64,000 nucleotides of DNA from Piliocolobus tephrosceles (lineage: Eukaryota > Chordata > Mammalia > Primates > Cercopithecidae): NCBI RefSeq assembly GCF_002776525.5, contig NC_045437.1, positions 138,498,580 to 138,562,579 of the forward strand, read 5' to 3'. Made by a program: the position numbers and the translations under genes. The notes below the pieces were generated by a model. That model saw nothing but the letters and a program-made list of their open reading frames with translations, did no database searches and was not told the DNA's origin. This document shows, piece by piece, positions 54,320 through 64,000 of this stretch. How positions within the stretch are numbered: the first letter of the stretch is position 1; each line of letters starts with the position of its first letter.

Positions 54320-54485
54320 AAGCCTGCGCCACCGCCACAGCCATAAAACACCCACGCCTGCCGTAACCCGCAACCAGCTCTGCACGATGCCCCGCCCAGC
54401 CTGCCTCCTGCATCGGCTCTGCACCAGGCTGCTGCAGAGCGCGTCACAGGCTCCCTGGAGAGGGCTGCCCATCCAGAGCGGAACC
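54320..54485. promoter_or_regulatory. Small CpG cluster with a GC box
   Basis: About 11 CpGs in 160 bases, and the sequence is clearly GC-richer than the flanks. ATGCCCCGCCCAGCC (54387-54401) is, on the minus strand, a GGGCGGGGC GC box; GTGACGCG on the minus strand (about 54438-54446) resembles a CRE-like half site. Not within a recognised repeat. A 130-codon minus-strand frame (54642-54250) runs through it, but has no recognisable domain. It could be a small promoter or enhancer, or just local high GC. Confidence 0.4.
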
Positions 54486-54789
54486 TGATTACATTTCTCT
54501 CCTCCTCACCATCAAGGGTGGGTCCCACCTGCTGAGATGGGAGAAGGAGGGTGAAACTGCAATGATCTGTCACCTTTACAAGGTTTCCAGGACAACACCA
54601 TGGAGATGGGGACATTTGAATTCCCCACATTCCATCTCCCAACGCTGTATCCTTTCTTAGACTGCCATGGCCTCCTCAGTTCACGCTCTTTCCCAGGGTG
54701 GGGATGCTGCTTCTGTAGAGCTGCTCCCCAGCAGGCCTGCATGCAGACCCTCCCACATCAGTCAGCCACAGCAGCTAAGAACTATTCAG

Positions 54790-54965
54790 AATAGCTGCTT
54801 TTACTCAACACCTAGGATAGGCCTTGCATTTTGCTAAGGGCTTTACCTGAATACCTTATTTAATTCTCACAACAAATTTATGATGCAGATACTATTGCTC
54901 AGATGATTGCTTTGTAAATCAGACAACTGGGGCCTAAATATCAGCTAGAAAAAGAATATGACTCA
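54790..54965 (-). mobile_element. MIR SINE
   Basis: TTACTCAACACCTAGGATAG, CTAAGGGCTTTACCTGAATAC, TTAATTCTCACAACAAATTT and TCAGACAACTGGGGCCTAA are the MIR complement. Confidence 0.8.
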
Positions 54966-55789
54966 AAGGTACAGCCATTGGCCAGAGACTATGCTTTTAG
55001 GCACTGTATTATAAGTTGATAGTTTAACCAAGACCATTCTCATAGTCAGAAAAAGTTTAATATTTGGATTTGAAGTAGGTTAACTGAGCTAGCAAGGACA
55101 TGTTGTTCTGTGAGGTTTTCCAAACCCCTTGAAATCGTTAGCTTGAATTATCTCAGCACCTTGAACTATCTACTCCACTTAGTGTTGAGTTTATACTCAT
55201 TACCCTGCAAAAATGCTTGGCCAGGACCCATTTTCTCCCATGAAAACAATTTTCTCCTCTTGATGGAAAGTATGCTAATGTTTATGTAACACTTGGCACT
55301 TTTCTTGTATATTTTCCAACTCAGTCCTCCAACTGGCCCTGTGATGTGGACATGGGAGGGGGTGGGTCTAATCTCACAGATGTGGAAAGGATGATTGCCT
55401 CACCTAGGAAAAAGCAAACACTTTCCACAACCTGATCACCACACAAATCGATCAACTGGTAACCACTTGGTAACAGCTGATGAAATGCTTTCTTCTTCTT
55501 CCTGAGTCCTGAAGAATCCACCAGTTAACAGTATAGAAAACTCTTCCTGGTCTATTTGCCCTCCTCTCCACCCAAGGAGGTAGAGCCTCAGAAGAAACAA
55601 GGGTTCTCTTCTCACAACAAGAGAGCAATTTACAAGATGTCCTCAGAGGGACGGAAGAGCCACAGTGCCTTCATTAAAAGGGAGATGTAAACATCTGCCT
55701 CGTCTTTTGAAAACACTCCCCACTGGGAACAGAGATGACAAAGAGAAAACACAGCAAAAGGAGAGAACAATGAAATGAACAGGAGGCAG
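54966..55789. other. Unique sequence with a possible MIR piece
   Basis: About 55270-55430 may be a MIR complement (TTATGTAACACTTGGCAC, CTCACAGATGTGGAAAGG). Nothing else recognised. Confidence 0.4.
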
Positions 55790-55960
55790 CTGCTCCAGGA
55801 CAGGGCACTAAAATGTTAGTTAAGAGTGCCAGGTCCCTCAGTGGCTTCCTTGCGTCTACAAAATAAAGTTCCAATGCCTGTCCAGTTTTCTTTCCGGCAT
55901 GTGCTCTAGGCTCCAATCGAAATGGAAAACTGTTCCATGCACATGATGAAGGCAAGGGCT
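55790..55960 (+). mobile_element. L2 LINE fragment
   Basis: CCCTCAGTGGCTTCCTTGCG, AAAATAAAGTTCCAATGCC and GGCATGTGCTCTAGGCTCC are the L2 wording TTCAGTGGCTCCCCATTGCC... in sense orientation. Confidence 0.65.
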
Positions 55961-56640
55961 TGTACACTCAGATGCCTGAAAGGCCCAGCCAGCAACATGA
56001 GGGCCTGTGCCAGTTAAGTGTAAGTAAAACAGTATACCAGGCATACTTCTAATGACTATTGACCCTCAGAAAACAACAGGGATCAATGAGGCTGGAAGGC
56101 AAACTGGAATGTTTCTGCCCGCTCTAAAGAGGGTGGAAGTTGCCCAGCTCCAGTTAATCATGGCTCAGCTTGAAGGCAGCTTATGGCTACCAGAGCTTCT
56201 GAATGAAAAGAACCCAGCAATGCAGAAATCTACATGAAATATCCTATCATCAAATGTAGACAACTGGTTCATAATTTTTTAAACATAGGCTAAACAACAT
56301 ATTTCTGTGAGCCAAAGCTAGCCAGACAGTAGCCAGTTTGAAGCCTTTGTCCTAATTTCTGCCTACACAACTTTATTCCTACTGTTTGAAATACTGTCTC
56401 CTCTTCCCCATTGCCTGTTCAAAGCCTATTCAACCATAACCTGAGAAAGTAGTAGAGTGCCAAGAAAAATGTCCCAAAGTTGCAGTTTTTTTAAAAATAA
56501 ATAATATGCTAGGGGAAAGTGGTATAAAACTTGGAAAACAGGTCTAGTGAATATCATAGGTCTAATAATCCCCAGCATGCTAATTTCGTGAAGTGATAAA
56601 GTGGTCGTGAGCAGCAGATAGGCAGCATGGTACCAGGCGA
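55961..56640. other. Mostly unique sequence
   Basis: About 56360-56440 (AACTTTATTCCTACTGTTTG, CCCATTGCCTGTTCAAAGCC) may be the continuation of the L2. No gene recognised. Confidence 0.4.
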
Positions 56641-56654
56641 GAGAGCAACAGCCC

Positions 56655-56875
56655 TCCATGCTGGCAGACGGGCGCCAGTCCCAGCTCTGTCATTCACTAG
56701 CTGTGTTTCCCTAAGCAGCCAACTTCACTCTCTCAGACTTGTTTGCCTCATCTGAAAAATGGGGAATCATGTCTACCTGCCTACTTACAGAATTGTTGTG
56801 ACAATCAGATTAAGGAGTGAAAGAGTGTGAACATGCTTCCAAAATTCTAAGGTAATAAATACGTAAGTCTCCAAG
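56655..56875 (+). mobile_element. MIR SINE, near full length
   Basis: AGTCCCAGCTCTGTCATTCAC, TAGCTGTGTTTCCCTAAGC, TTGCCTCATCTGAAAAATGGG and GAATTGTTGTGACAATCAG are MIR in order. Confidence 0.9.
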
Positions 56876-57034
56876 GGGTAGGGGATTATTACTAACATAA
56901 CTTTTTGAGGTTATTAATAAAAGTTAGAACAAGAAAAAACCTGCCCATCCCAGTACAAACAAAATGCCTTTTAAAAGCACACACCTGCTATTCATTTCCA
57001 CGACTTAGAAAAAATAAAATATAAAAATAAAAAG

Positions 57035-57480
57035 TACATGCCCTTTGGCCTAGGAATTTCACTACTAAGAAATTAGCCTAAGAAAATAGTCATGTGTGAC
57101 TGCATTATTTAGCTACAACTATGTTTATGGTAATATTGTTTGTAACAGGCAAAACATAAACAAAAAACAACCTCAAAACCTCTTACATGTCCAACTATAA
57201 AGAGGTTTGGTTAAACACAGCATAGTATCTCCAGGACTTAAATATCATGTACTCACTAAAAGGTCTAATACAATTTTGTGGAGAAAAAAAAAAATGTGTT
57301 TTGGATAAAAAAACTTATAGAGTAGTACAACGCCATTTGTATAATTATGGTTGTATATATTTGCATAGTAAAATATTTTTAAAATTATACAACCCAAGGA
57401 TAATGAGTTATCACCCTGGTAAAATCACAGGGGATTTTGATTTTCTTCTATTTGCTTACTGATTTTTTTCTAAATTTTCT
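57035..57480 (+). mobile_element. Old L1M 3' region
   Basis: GGCCTAGGAATTTCACTACT, AATATTGTTTGTAACAGGC, CATGTCCAACTATAAAGAGG and ATGTACTCACTAAAAGGTC follow the ORF2 end and 3'UTR of an L1ME-age element. Confidence 0.7.
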
Positions 57481-57549
57481 AAAGAGATCAGGTATAGCTT
57501 TTATAGTACCAAGGAAATAACCAAAGTGGTAACTGTGTCATTTTCAAAA

Positions 57550-57820
57550 TACAAAATTCTGCCCATCCTCCAAACCCCATTTGAGGAACCAACTTGTCCA
57601 CAGGACTTGCAGAATTCCACCAGTGGAATGGCACACCTCTGTCATTAAAACCACATTTCACTTAGCATCTTTCCCGGGAAACATTATTTCTACACACTAT
57701 TAACAGTTATCTATAGACTTGTTTTATCTCCCGATATAAACACCTTGTGGACGTGAATCATGCCTAGGACAGATCTTTGTATATAATAAACACTTCATAT
57801 ATTATTGAACTGCTTCGTCA
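57550..57820 (+). mobile_element. L2 LINE 3' region
   Basis: CTGCCCATCCTCCAAACCCC, CGATATAAACACCTTGTGGAC, GTGAATCATGCCTAGGACAG and TATAATAAACACTTCATATA are the L2 3' end with its ...CTCAATAAATG-type terminus. Confidence 0.7.
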
Positions 57821-57929
57821 AAAGTACACTTAAGTAACTGTTTTCTGAAAAGATGTGTGTTTTGAAGTTTCCTGTCTCCCCAAGGATACACTCTGTCTTT
57901 GACTAAGTAGCATAACACCATCAACATCA

Positions 57930-58160
57930 TCATCCCCATTCTGATAAACAGTTATTGTGCACTTACTATATGCCAGATGCATATTTGCTTTTAATAAAAC
58001 AACATGATATAAAGTACTCTCTTATACCTACACCCACTTTTAATTGAAGAAACAGACTCAGGAGAGTAAAGTAACTTGCTGAAGGTGGCAGAGCTTAATA
58101 AACAGTAATATGGTATTTGAACCAGATCTGGTTCTGCAGCCCTAAATCTTCTGATCACCT
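57930..58160 (-). mobile_element. MIR SINE, near full length
   Basis: TTATTGTGCACTTACTATATG, AAACAGACTCAGGAGAGTAA, AGTAACTTGCTGAAGGTGGC and TTTGAACCAGATCTGGTTC are the MIR complement. Confidence 0.88.
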
Positions 58161-58354
58161 TATCCTGCCTTGAACACAATGATGAACATGCCTGCAGTGG
58201 TCATGCATGTAAGGTTATAAATTCATGGAAAAGCTAGTTGTTGAATTTCCTTTTATCACTCTGCATGAAATACTTACTACAGGACCACAAAATGTCTTTA
58301 ATTCTCACTGAAGGATGAGACATCAATTATCAATTATCCATGTGAACAGAAACT

Positions 58355-58445
58355 TAAGTGTAGTGTGGTGCAATGGCAAGTATATTGGCCTAGAAATTAT
58401 TAAACCAGAGTTCAAGTCCTGGCTCTTCCACCAACTCACTGGGGG
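58355..58445 (+). mobile_element. MIR SINE, 5' part
   Basis: TAGTGTGGTGCAATGGCAAG, CAGAGTTCAAGTCCTGGC and TCTTCCACCAACTCACTGG are the MIR head. Confidence 0.8.
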
Positions 58446-58544
58446 ATTCTGGGGCACCAGTCAAGTCCATCTTTATGGGAAAAGGTTGGGCTCAGTGGTG
58501 ACTAGGCTCTTTCTCAGAATATCCTCCTAATTGTCTCAGCTTTC

Positions 58545-59140
58545 ATTCAGGCCCTCCCAACCCATTCTTCATCCAGCAGTCAGAAAATCAGATTGTGTCA
58601 TTCTCCTTCTTAAAATGCCTCTGTGAATTCCTCCATATATTGAATAAAGATACAGTCGCTTAAGATAGCATCAGTATAATCAGGCCTCTGCCCACATCTC
58701 CAACCTCTTGTCCCCTTGCTTGCTGCATGGAAGCCACATGACCTCCTTTCTACCCCTCAAACACAGGTCAGCTCCTGCAACTGTTGTACATTCCTCTTAG
58801 AGACCCCTTGCCCCCATTATCAAACCCAAATTTCATACACCAGAGAAACATATTTATCCATCATGCCTACAAATAAAAGTTTCTACCTCAGAGAGGGCTT
58901 CTCATTTCTCCAACCTAAAAACAGCTCCGTTTTTGTCTCCTTTAGCACCTTATAGTCCTTTCTCCACAGTATATCAGAGTTTGTAATTATATAGTTCTTC
59001 CTTTGATTGTTTGCACAAATGCCATCTGCCCATTAACATTCTCCATGGAGGTTGGGATTGAGTCTGTTTCGCTTACCATGCATCCCAGCAATGTGTCTCT
59101 GCCTGGCTTAAAGTAGGTGTTCACTGTTCAGTAATTAAAG
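58545..59140 (+). mobile_element. L2 LINE 3' region
   Basis: CAGTCAGAAAATCAGATTGTG, CCTTCTTAAAATGCCTCTG, AGGCCTCTGCCCACATCTCC, CATGGAGGTTGGGATTGAG and AGCAATGTGTCTCTGCCTGG follow the L2 3' region over about 600 bases in sense orientation. Confidence 0.85.
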
Positions 59141-59980
59141 GCTAGAAGTTGGTGTGATAATTGTGAGTTACCAGAGCAGATAGGTGGGAATATTTTGGGG
59201 AGGGAAAATAGAACATACTATTGGGCTGGGGAACAAAGATGAGGTGCTGACAAGTAGAGTGGCTGGGCTCAAGTGCTGAGAATCACAAGAGCAAGAGATG
59301 AGCCCAGATAGGTCCATTAGGGCATACTCGAAGAGCTGGGTCCGGGTCCTTTACCCAGCACCTTGGGGGGACATTGTGTGTGTGTCGGGAAGGGAGGATG
59401 GGCACACTGTTCTGGCAAGCACGGCACCTGCCTCAGATTGGTGTCTGTACCTCTGGAATGCAGTGGGCATTGGCAGGCAGCATCTCCACACTGCATTTCA
59501 GTCCTGCTATGTTGCACTGCAGCTACTACAGTCTGCCTCATCGAGCCCTTCCAGGACAAAGGCATCCCACTCCAACTGTCTCTCTGCTGTGCCAAGAATT
59601 TTCACTCTGAAATGGGACCCACAAAACAATAGCTGCTCGTTCTCTCTGTCACTTCTCTCAGTAGTAACACTATTTCAATACAGCAAATAGTGCCTGCGCT
59701 GCACTGGTACATCCTCAGACAGCCTATCCCATAACTCGGGGGGCAGGGCAGCTGCAAGGGAGAGACAATAGCTTCAGGCCTTTATATTGACAAGAGGTTA
59801 ATACCTAAAGGGAGACAAAGGGGGAATATTTGCTCTGAATATTATTTTTACTTGAAAAATTATCTCATTTATTTTTTCATGCAATTTGTCACTATTGCTT
59901 ATTAAAGTTCTCTGTAAATGTGCAATCTATGAATAATATATATATACTACTTGCCAATTGTTTGTTTATACAGAAACTCT
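59141..59980. other. Unique sequence
   Basis: No gene recognised. A 130-codon plus frame (59298-59690) coexists with two overlapping frames in the same bases, so coding is not supported. AT-rich TAAT stretches lie at 59830-59975. Confidence 0.4.
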
Positions 59981-59984
59981 AGCA

Positions 59985-60058
59985 TGCATTGACCATTTGC
60001 AAAGCACCGTTGCATTCTTTCTTTGAGCTTCACAGCAATCCTGGGAGGCCAGTGGGAC
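59985..60058 (-). mobile_element. MIR, left half (split by MLT1)
   Basis: GCATTGACCATTTGCAAAGC, TTGAGCTTCACAGCAATCC and TGGGAGGCCAGTGGGACA are the MIR complement, continuing at about 60512. Confidence 0.7.
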
Positions 60059-60495
60059 ATTATATGAATTTCCTGAAGCTGCTGTCATATATTACCACAA
60101 ACTCAGTACCTTAAAGCAACAGAAATGTATTCTCTCTCAGTTCTGGAGGTCAGAAGTCTGAAATTCGGCAGTGCAATTCTCCCTTTGGGGACTCCCAGGA
60201 GTAATCTCTTCCTTGTCTCATCTAGGGTCTAGTGGCCACCAGCATTCCTGGACTCATGACTGTGGTGCTGCGATACCAGCCTGGGTCTTCACAATGCCTT
60301 CACCTCTGTGTCAAATGCCCTTTGCCCTTTTCTCATAAGGATGCTTGTGACGGCATTTAGGGCCCTCCCATATAACTCACGATACTCTCCCCATCTCAAG
60401 ATCCTTCACTTAGTTACATCTGCAAAGACCCTTTTTCATAGTTTCCAAAGATTTAATGTAGATTTCTTTTGGGGGCTATTTTTCAGCCTCTCACA
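60059..60495 (-). mobile_element. MLT1-type LTR inside a MIR
   Basis: TTACCACAAACTCAGTACC, AGTTCTGGAGGTCAGAAGTC, CCTTTTCTCATAAGGATGC, TTACATCTGCAAAGACCC and a right end near CTCACA are the complement of an MLT1-type LTR. On the minus strand this gives GGTCTTTGCAGATGTAAC and CTTATGAGAAAAGGGC. The MIR is continuous on its removal. Confidence 0.8.
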
Positions 60496-60511
60496 CGCAT
60501 GAGTGATGGTG

Positions 60512-60620
60512 GCCCCTCTGCAGATAAGCAAACCAAGATTGAAGGACTTGCCAATGGTCACACAGTCAGTGACAGATGCAACACAGAAATTAAATTTGGG
60601 ATTGATTCCATGTTTTTGCT
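60512..60620 (-). mobile_element. MIR, right half (after MLT1)
   Basis: CTCTGCAGATAAGCAAACCA, GACTTGCCAATGGTCACACA and CACAGTCAGTGACAGATGC continue the MIR interrupted at 60058. Confidence 0.78.
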
Positions 60621-60642
60621 ATTGACACTGAAGCAGCTACAT

Positions 60643-61137
60643 TGTCTGGGGTAAATACCAGGGGTTTGTCATCTCACGCCAAGAAAATTTAGGACATGGG
60701 CACACACGAGTTTAGGAGTGGAGCTTTAATAGGCAAAAGAAAGAGAAATGAAACAGCTCTCTCTCTAGTGACATAGAGGGGACTTCTGAGAATAAAAGGC
60801 CTGCTGGCAGCAGATGCACCGGATTTTATAGTCAGGCTTGAGGCCGTGGTGTCTGATTTACATAGGGCTCACAGTTTGGCTCCATGAGGTGTGACATTTA
60901 CGTAGGTCGGGAAGGCTGGCCACCCCACCCTAATATTATGCAAATGAACTCTCCCCTTGGCTGGCACCATCTTGTCTACTCCTTACCATACTCGAGGCTG
61001 GCAGAGAAGGGAAGATGGAGCTGCCATTTGAACACGTGTAGTCCAAGGTAGTTCTTTCCTGCTGGTATTCACCCATACAAGCTCCCAGTTTGCTTGTCTA
61101 TGTCTGCAGCTCAACTTTATAGGCTGCTCTTTGTTAC
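60643..61137 (-). mobile_element. Candidate solo LTR of an ERV1-type element
   Basis: On the complement it begins TGTAACAAAGAGCAGCC and ends TTTACCCCAGACA, the TG...CA ends of a 495-base LTR. Inside are CTATAAAATCCGG (TATA box), CTATTAAAGCTCCACTCC (ATTAAA signal) and TTGGCGTGAGATGAC. Possible 4-base flanks ACAT/AAAT. No viral gene flanks it. Family not named. Confidence 0.55.
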
Positions 61138-61230
61138 AAAATGATTTGAGGCCACTGTTCATTAAAAGGAAAACCTTGTCAACGACTTCCAAACTCTATC
61201 TGGCTAAGTAATTTCTTCTTAACTCCTGTA

Positions 61231-61553
61231 TCAACATGGATGGAGTTGGAAGCCATTATCTTCAGCAAACTAACACAGGAACAGAAAACCAAACACCATA
61301 TGTTCTCCCTTATAAGTGGGAGCTGAACAATGAGGACACATGGACACAGGGAGGGGAACAACACACACTGGAGCCTGTTTGGAGGGCAGGGAGAGGGAGA
61401 GCAGCAGGATAAATAGGTAATGCATGCAGGGCTTAATGCCTAGGTAATGGATTGACAGGTGCAGCAAACAACCATGACACATATTTACCTGCATTACAAA
61501 TCTGCACATTCTGCACATGTATCCCAGAATTTAAAATTAAATTAAGTTAAAAA
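61231..61553 (+). mobile_element. 5'-truncated L1PA/PB 3' end
   Basis: ATCAACATGGATGGAGTTGG, CAGCAAACTAACACAGGAAC, TAAGTGGGAGCTGAACAATG and CACATGTATCCCAGAATTTA are the last 320 bases of a primate L1 (ORF2 end, 3'UTR, A-rich end). No clear target duplication. Confidence 0.88.
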
Positions 61554-62400
61554 AAATTTATCATTAGGACACTTCAACTTTATCATGTGGCCTCCCAAAT
61601 GTCCCTCTGAAAGAGGGAGAGGACAAAAGTTTCCCTAGCTCTCAAGAACCATTCAGTCTTTGTAGGGAATTCTGGGAAATTCCAGATGGACTCAAAGTCA
61701 AGTGACTTTCCTGGGGTTACTTAACCAGTTGGTGGTTGATCCACCCTGAGAGCCATGCCCTGGAGAAGCTTCCTGATATGAGATCTCTCAATTCAGTCAC
61801 TTCTCCAACCTGCTTTTCTATGCCCGATTAAAGAGATAAGGATCAATGAAGACTTTCTAGAAGCAGCAAACCGTAAGTCAAACCCAAAGGAAATAGATGT
61901 CTCTGAAATATCAGAGAGCAGAGGACAGCACATGTTTGAGAGAGGCAGAAACCCAAGACCTGGGCAGGAAACAGGGTCAGACTGACTGGACTATAAGACT
62001 TACTGCAGGGAAAAAGATGGCTTCAGTGGAGCACTGTGCGTTCTTTACAGCTCACCCTTTCACCTTAGCTGATTCTGACTTTGGGAACTATTTCACAAAT
62101 ATGTAAGCTGTTTGCTAACTGATAGCAATGCAAAATAATTATTGTCTATAGACATGCAAAGAAATTCTGTACAGTGGGGGAACAACCTTTCCCCTTCTCC
62201 CGTGGAAAAAAATAACTTTATCTCCATTTGCAAATTCATTTCAATATTCATGATCTATAGATGTAACTGTTCTGTGGATTCTCCTTTAACTGGTTGTGTT
62301 ATCACACAACCTATTTTCTCATTAAAGGAATTAAATAAAATCCTGAACACATGTTCATTTCTATATCTACATGAGAATCATGATTTTTTTCTTCTATTTT
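61554..62400. other. Unique sequence
   Basis: No gene recognised; about 61690-61760 may hold a core-SINE remnant (CAAGTGACTTTCCTGGGG). Confidence 0.4.
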
Positions 62401-62419
62401 TTAAATTCAAAATTGACTT

Positions 62420-62556
62420 TTATTCACAATCAGTTGCATAGGCCTTTCCATCAGCATCACTCATGCTCTCCAATGCCAGATAAGGAATTGCAAAGGAAAT
62501 AATGGTCAAGTATGCAAGAGTAGAATAACAGAATCTGAATTCACCATTCTCCTAGG
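62420..62556 (-). other. Short terminal-exon-like open frame with AATAAA
   Basis: The frame from about 62554 to the TAA at 62422-62420 is open for 44 codons with a hydrophobic stretch (YSTLAYLTIISFAIPYLALE) followed by SMSDADGKAYATDCE, then TAA. GAATAAA overlaps the stop, and an A-rich run follows. A TAG/GAG boundary precedes it, which could be an acceptor but lacks a strong pyrimidine tract. Unrecognised; chance is plausible at this length. Confidence 0.2.
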
Positions 62557-62573
62557 AGTTTTTCTTGCTTGAC

Positions 62574-62879
62574 TTTTTTTTTTTTTTTTTTTTTTTTTTG
62601 AGACAGAGTTTTGCTCTTGTTGCCCAGGCTGGAGTGCAATGGTGCAATCTCAGCTCACTGTAACCTCCACCTCCCAGGTTCAAGCAATTCTCCTGCCTCA
62701 GCCTCTCAAATAACTGAGATTACAGGTGCCTGCCATGACATAAAGCTGTTTTGTGTTTTTAGTAGTGATGGGGTTTCACCATGTTAGCCAGGCTAGTCTT
62801 GAACTCCTGACCTCAGGTAATCTGCCCACCTCAGCCTCCCAAAGTGCTGGGATTACAGGCGTGAGCCACCATGCGGGCC
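62574..62879 (-). mobile_element. Alu (AluS/J age), minus orientation
   Basis: T tract, then GAGACAGAGTTTTGCTCTTG, TCCACCTCCCAGGTTCAAGC and GTGCTGGGATTACAGGCGTG. Target duplication TTCTTGCTTGAC (62562-62573) and CTCTTCCTTGAC (about 62879-62890) is imperfect. Confidence 0.92.
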
Positions 62880-63119
62880 TCTTCCTTGACTCTTAAGATT
62901 CCATCTTTTCATTCTTTGAACCCAGACAGAGAAAGACTCCAGGTAGCTTGTTCATTATCTAACTCTGGTTAATGCTCCTTCAGTAAGGAAAGAACTAACT
63001 CCTGCAGGTAAGGAAGACTGAAGGTTAATAGCATCAAAAGCCATTGTGAAAAATCAGGATTTTATTTTTTATTTTTAGTTATCTTTTACCAGTTCTTAGG
63101 AGAGTTCTGTGTTCAGAGT

Positions 63120-63260
63120 TCTGAGATTTCTTGAAGCCAGAAACTACCTTTAAGGTCATCTAGTTTCATGTGTTTTATTGATGAGGAAATGCAGCCCAGA
63201 GAGGGGACAGGGCTTGTCTGAGGACCCTGCAGGCAGAGCCAGGACTAGTGCACAGCACCA
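63120..63260 (-). mobile_element. MIR/core-SINE
   Basis: AGCCAGAAACTACCTTTAAG, GTCATCTAGTTTCATGTG, TTGATGAGGAAATGCAGCCC and GCAGGCAGAGCCAGGAC are the core-SINE complement. Confidence 0.75.
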
Positions 63261-63274
63261 ACTTAAGAATCCCA

Positions 63275-63475
63275 TAGATCTGGATTCCTATACCAGCTAA
63301 CCTATCATAAGCATGTAGTGAAGCAAGTTACTTACCTCAAAAAACCTTAGTTTTCAGTACCTGCCTCATAGCACCTACCCCATGTGGGTTGCCTTGAGGG
63401 TCATATGAAATCACGCGTGTATAAGGCAATATCATAGAATCTGACCAATGAGAAGTATTCAACAAAAGTCAGATA
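63275..63475 (+). mobile_element. MIR SINE
   Basis: AGATCTGGATTCCTATACC, GTGAAGCAAGTTACTTACC, CTGCCTCATAGCACCTACC and GTTGCCTTGAGGGTCATATG are MIR in order. Confidence 0.8.
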
Positions 63476-63644
63476 CTAGGACTTTTGTTACACAGTCCTG
63501 AGATGGCAGTAGGGAAGAAGGGCTGTGAGGTGACTGAATTTTACATTTGTCTTATACGATACTATCACATTATTATTTCATGTGTATATCCATTTCCCCA
63601 ATAAATGGGCAAATTTTTTGAAGACAGGGATTATCATCTCCTCT

Positions 63645-63760
63645 TAGATAAACACTTTCTGTATGCTTGGGCACTGAGCTAAGTGCTTCACTTGCATCAT
63701 CTCATTTAATCCTCACAAAACTTAAGGAGATAAGTGATATTATTTGGCTCCTATGATAAA
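63645..63760 (-). mobile_element. MIR SINE fragment
   Basis: GATAAACACTTTCTGTATGC, GGGCACTGAGCTAAGTGC and TCATCTCATTTAATCCTCAC are the MIR 3' half on the complement. Confidence 0.8.
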
Positions 63761-64000
63761 GACTGATAGCTATGTATCCAGTATCCACTATCTTAGTATA
63801 TTCATTACTAAGTAAACTCCAGTTTTTTAGAGGCAGTGAAGTATCAGACAAAACAGTATATCTCTCAGCGTCTTTTGCAGTTAGGGATGGTCCCATGGCC
63901 AAGTTTGTGAGTAGAGTTTCTGGGAAACATTCTTTGAAAGAGGACTGACCCAGTTAACAGATGACTGTTTCCCTTCCATGTTTTCCCTATATACCTGCAA
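63761..64000. other. Unclassified end of window
   Basis: CAGCGTCTTTTGCAGTTAGG with ATGGTCCCATGGCCAAGTTT and GTGAGTAGAG has the look of an old repeat, but I cannot name it. The 66-codon minus frame here is not supported as a gene. Confidence 0.35.

Noticed and set aside
54250..54642. 130-codon minus-strand frame through the CpG cluster
   Set aside because: GC-rich DNA lowers stop frequency; amino-acid composition is Gly/Ala/Arg-rich as expected from that, with no domain.
59298..59690. 130-codon plus-strand frame
   Set aside because: Three frames are simultaneously open in the same bases, which argues for composition, not coding.
1..64000. CRISPR, operons, phage or bacterial systems
   Set aside because: The repeat content is that of primate nuclear DNA; no regularly spaced short repeats or prokaryotic gene arrangement is visible.

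Overview
This window is nuclear DNA of an Old World monkey (macaque or baboon type), almost certainly intergenic or intronic. No convincing host protein-coding exon, tRNA, rRNA or CRISPR array is visible. Lineage evidence: two young Alus (2509-2822 and 33096-33403) carry the AluYR-type changes of Old World monkeys (CAAGCCTG instead of CACGCCTG in the left arm, GGTGAGGTGGCGGG in the middle, GAGATCCGG or GAGATCTGG before the final CAC box). Two young primate L1s and AluS, AluJ, MaLR, MER1, MER5, MIR and L2 relics give the layered repeat age profile of a catarrhine genome.

Layout. 1-2912: 5' half of a full-length young L1 on the minus strand (start of ORF2, broken ORF1, 5'UTR), its 5'UTR split by an Alu and carrying an antisense ORF0 homologue with one internal stop. 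2913-13655: old repeats (L1M, MIR, L2, MER1, AluJ, an MLT1-like LTR inside a MIR) between unremarkable unique stretches. 13672-20130: a complete but decayed older L1 (L1PA8 or older style) on the plus strand with target-site duplications, still holding an open antisense ORF0 frame. 20148-34780: MIRs, MER5A, L2, AluS, an MST/THE1-type LTR, an L1M split by a hAT element, a CTCF-like site, an AT-rich block with homeodomain-type cores, and a nested Alu pair. 34802-39313: a young 5'-truncated L1 on the minus strand, inserted into a MIR, with nearly open ORF2 and open partial ORF1, interrupted by a run of 10 N. 39328-45540: L2 and MIR relics. 45543-48462: a MaLR retroelement with both LTRs and internal region, inserted into a MIR, carrying a later Alu and an unidentified retroposed insert. 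48468-64000: a long L2, AluY, a G-quadruplex tract, a small CpG cluster with a GC box, MIR and L2 copies, an MLT1 inside a MIR, a solo LTR, an L1 3' fragment and an AluS/J.

How it fits together. The window is a record of successive retrotransposition. Repeated nesting (MIR split by MaLR, MIR split by L1, L1 split by Alu, L1M split by hAT, AluS target split by AluY) gives a relative order of events. The two young minus-strand L1s are direct repeats about 38 kb apart. The 10-N gap in the second L1 is an assembly artefact that hides about 400 bp of ORF2.

I found no previously undescribed system. The best leads are the concealed L1 sequence, the two antisense ORF0 frames in different states, the unidentified retroposed insert in the MaLR 3' LTR, the CpG/GC-box cluster, and the CTCF-like site. 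Family names come from recognised consensus features without a database search, so subfamily labels are approximate.
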